Translations under genes and position numbers: made by a program
Shown: one piece after another, positions 51,574-51,901 of the stretch
How positions within the stretch are numbered: the stretch's first letter is position 1
Layout: each line of letters opens with the position of its first letter
Notes under the pieces: generated by a model
What the model saw: the letters and a program-made list of their open reading frames with translations, nothing else
What the model was told of the DNA's origin: nothing
Database searches by the model: none
Source: Deltaproteobacteria bacterium
Lineage (GTDB): Bacteria; Desulfobacterota; Binatia; UBA9968; JAJDTQ01
Direction of reading: 5' to 3'
Assembly (NCBI GenBank): GCA_028818755.1
Contig: JAPPNF010000072.1
Location: 2,645 to 54,545 of the forward strand
Length of the DNA: 51,901 bases

Positions 51574-51828
51574 CTACGGGAAGAACACCAGCTTGACAAG
51601 CAGGGCCAGCATGGCCGGGCCGAAGCTGAAGACCGCTAGATTGAGCACCGCGATCTTCTTGTCCAGTCTGGCTTCCAGTCTGGCTATGTCCTGCCGTACC
51701 TCGGTAATGTCTTCCTTGGTGGCCAAGCGCTCGACGACGGGGATTGCGGCGGCGGCAGCCCTGGCCTTGTCCGCGGAAGTGCCGGCTTCGATCAGCGCAT
51801 CATAGACTTCCGAGACGATCAGGCTCAT
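51574..51828 (-). CDS. Small coiled-coil protein with C-terminal membrane helix
   Basis: 84 aa. N-terminal helix (MSLIVSEVYDALIEAGTSAD), Ala-rich stretch, a heptad segment KEDITEVRQDIARLEARLDK, and a final hydrophobic helix LNLAVFSFGPAMLALLVKLV. This resembles DUF1640/CCDC90-type short coiled-coil membrane proteins, which are widespread and often near mobile elements or as orphans. GGTGG precedes the ATG. Function unknown. It ends 20 bp before the artefactual poly-G tail, so its upstream neighbour is not visible. Confidence 0.75.
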   Translation of the reverse strand: MSLIVSEVYDALIEAGTSADKARAAAAAIPVVERLATKEDITEVRQDIARLEARLDKKIAVLNLAVFSFGPAMLALLVKLVFFP

Positions 51829-51846
51829 GGTTCCACCCTGGAGAAG

Positions 51847-51901
<55 letters not shown>

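Overview
This 51.9 kb, high-GC window reads as a chromosomal contig from an uncultured bacterium of deltaproteobacterial affinity (Desulfobacterota, Binatota or Tectomicrobia-like). This placement is an inference from gene order and protein style. The conserved blocks rpsB-tsf-pyrH-frr-uppS-cdsA-dxr-rseP-tsaB and ilvB-ilvN-ilvC-psd-pssA-leuA are, as I recall, typical of Geobacter-type genomes. The tolQRAB-pal-cpoB set implies a Gram-negative envelope. Both contig ends (about 1-112 and 51848-51901) are homopolymeric C/G/T runs that look like sequencing or assembly artefacts.

Layout. 178-5184 (minus) is a tripartite tricarboxylate transporter (TTT) operon: tctA, tctB, a small secreted protein and two tandem substrate-binding proteins. 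5420-6328 (plus) is a lone LLM-class flavin oxidoreductase. 6475-18921 (minus) carries branched-chain amino acid synthesis (DUF465 gene, ilvB, ilvN, ilvC, leuA, leuB, leuC, leuD), phosphatidylethanolamine synthesis (psd, pssA), asd and truA. 19057-24604 (plus) is a zinc-acquisition operon: a Zur/Fur-type operator, a possible 53-aa membrane peptide, znuC, znuB, znuA, a 104-aa CxxxxC protein, a CobW/COG0523 GTPase and a WD40 protein. It lies between tsaB and the ilv operon, which I believe adjoin in relatives, so it looks like an acquired island. 24699-40289 (minus) is housekeeping: tsaB, rseP, dxr, cdsA, uppS, frr, pyrH, tsf, rpsB, rho, ribF, cpoB, pal, tolB, tolA, tolR, tolQ. 40406-42807 (plus) holds pgk, tpiA, secG and tRNA-Leu(GAG). 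42909-43928 (minus) holds yggT and yggS. 44096-50629 (plus) holds a lytic transglycosylase and an egtD, Fe-S oxidoreductase, alpha/beta hydrolase cluster. 50718-51828 (minus) holds another alpha/beta hydrolase and a small coiled-coil membrane protein.

The genes are tightly packed, with many 4-nt ATGA/GTGA stop-start overlaps. No gene-free stretch exceeds 300 bases. Intergenic gaps are rich in short repeats: a 159-bp MITE-like element with 29-bp terminal inverted repeats between leuC and leuD; a dispersed AGTGTCnnGTCC motif, often sitting on stop codons; REP/BIME-like CCCTCTCCC palindromes at four loci; and a TTCGACTTCGCTACGCTCAG palindrome between truA and asd. No CRISPR array, rRNA, phage or intact transposase was seen. 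The likeliest undescribed biology is the zinc island with its uncharacterised small proteins, followed by the egtD/Fe-S pairing and the repeat families.
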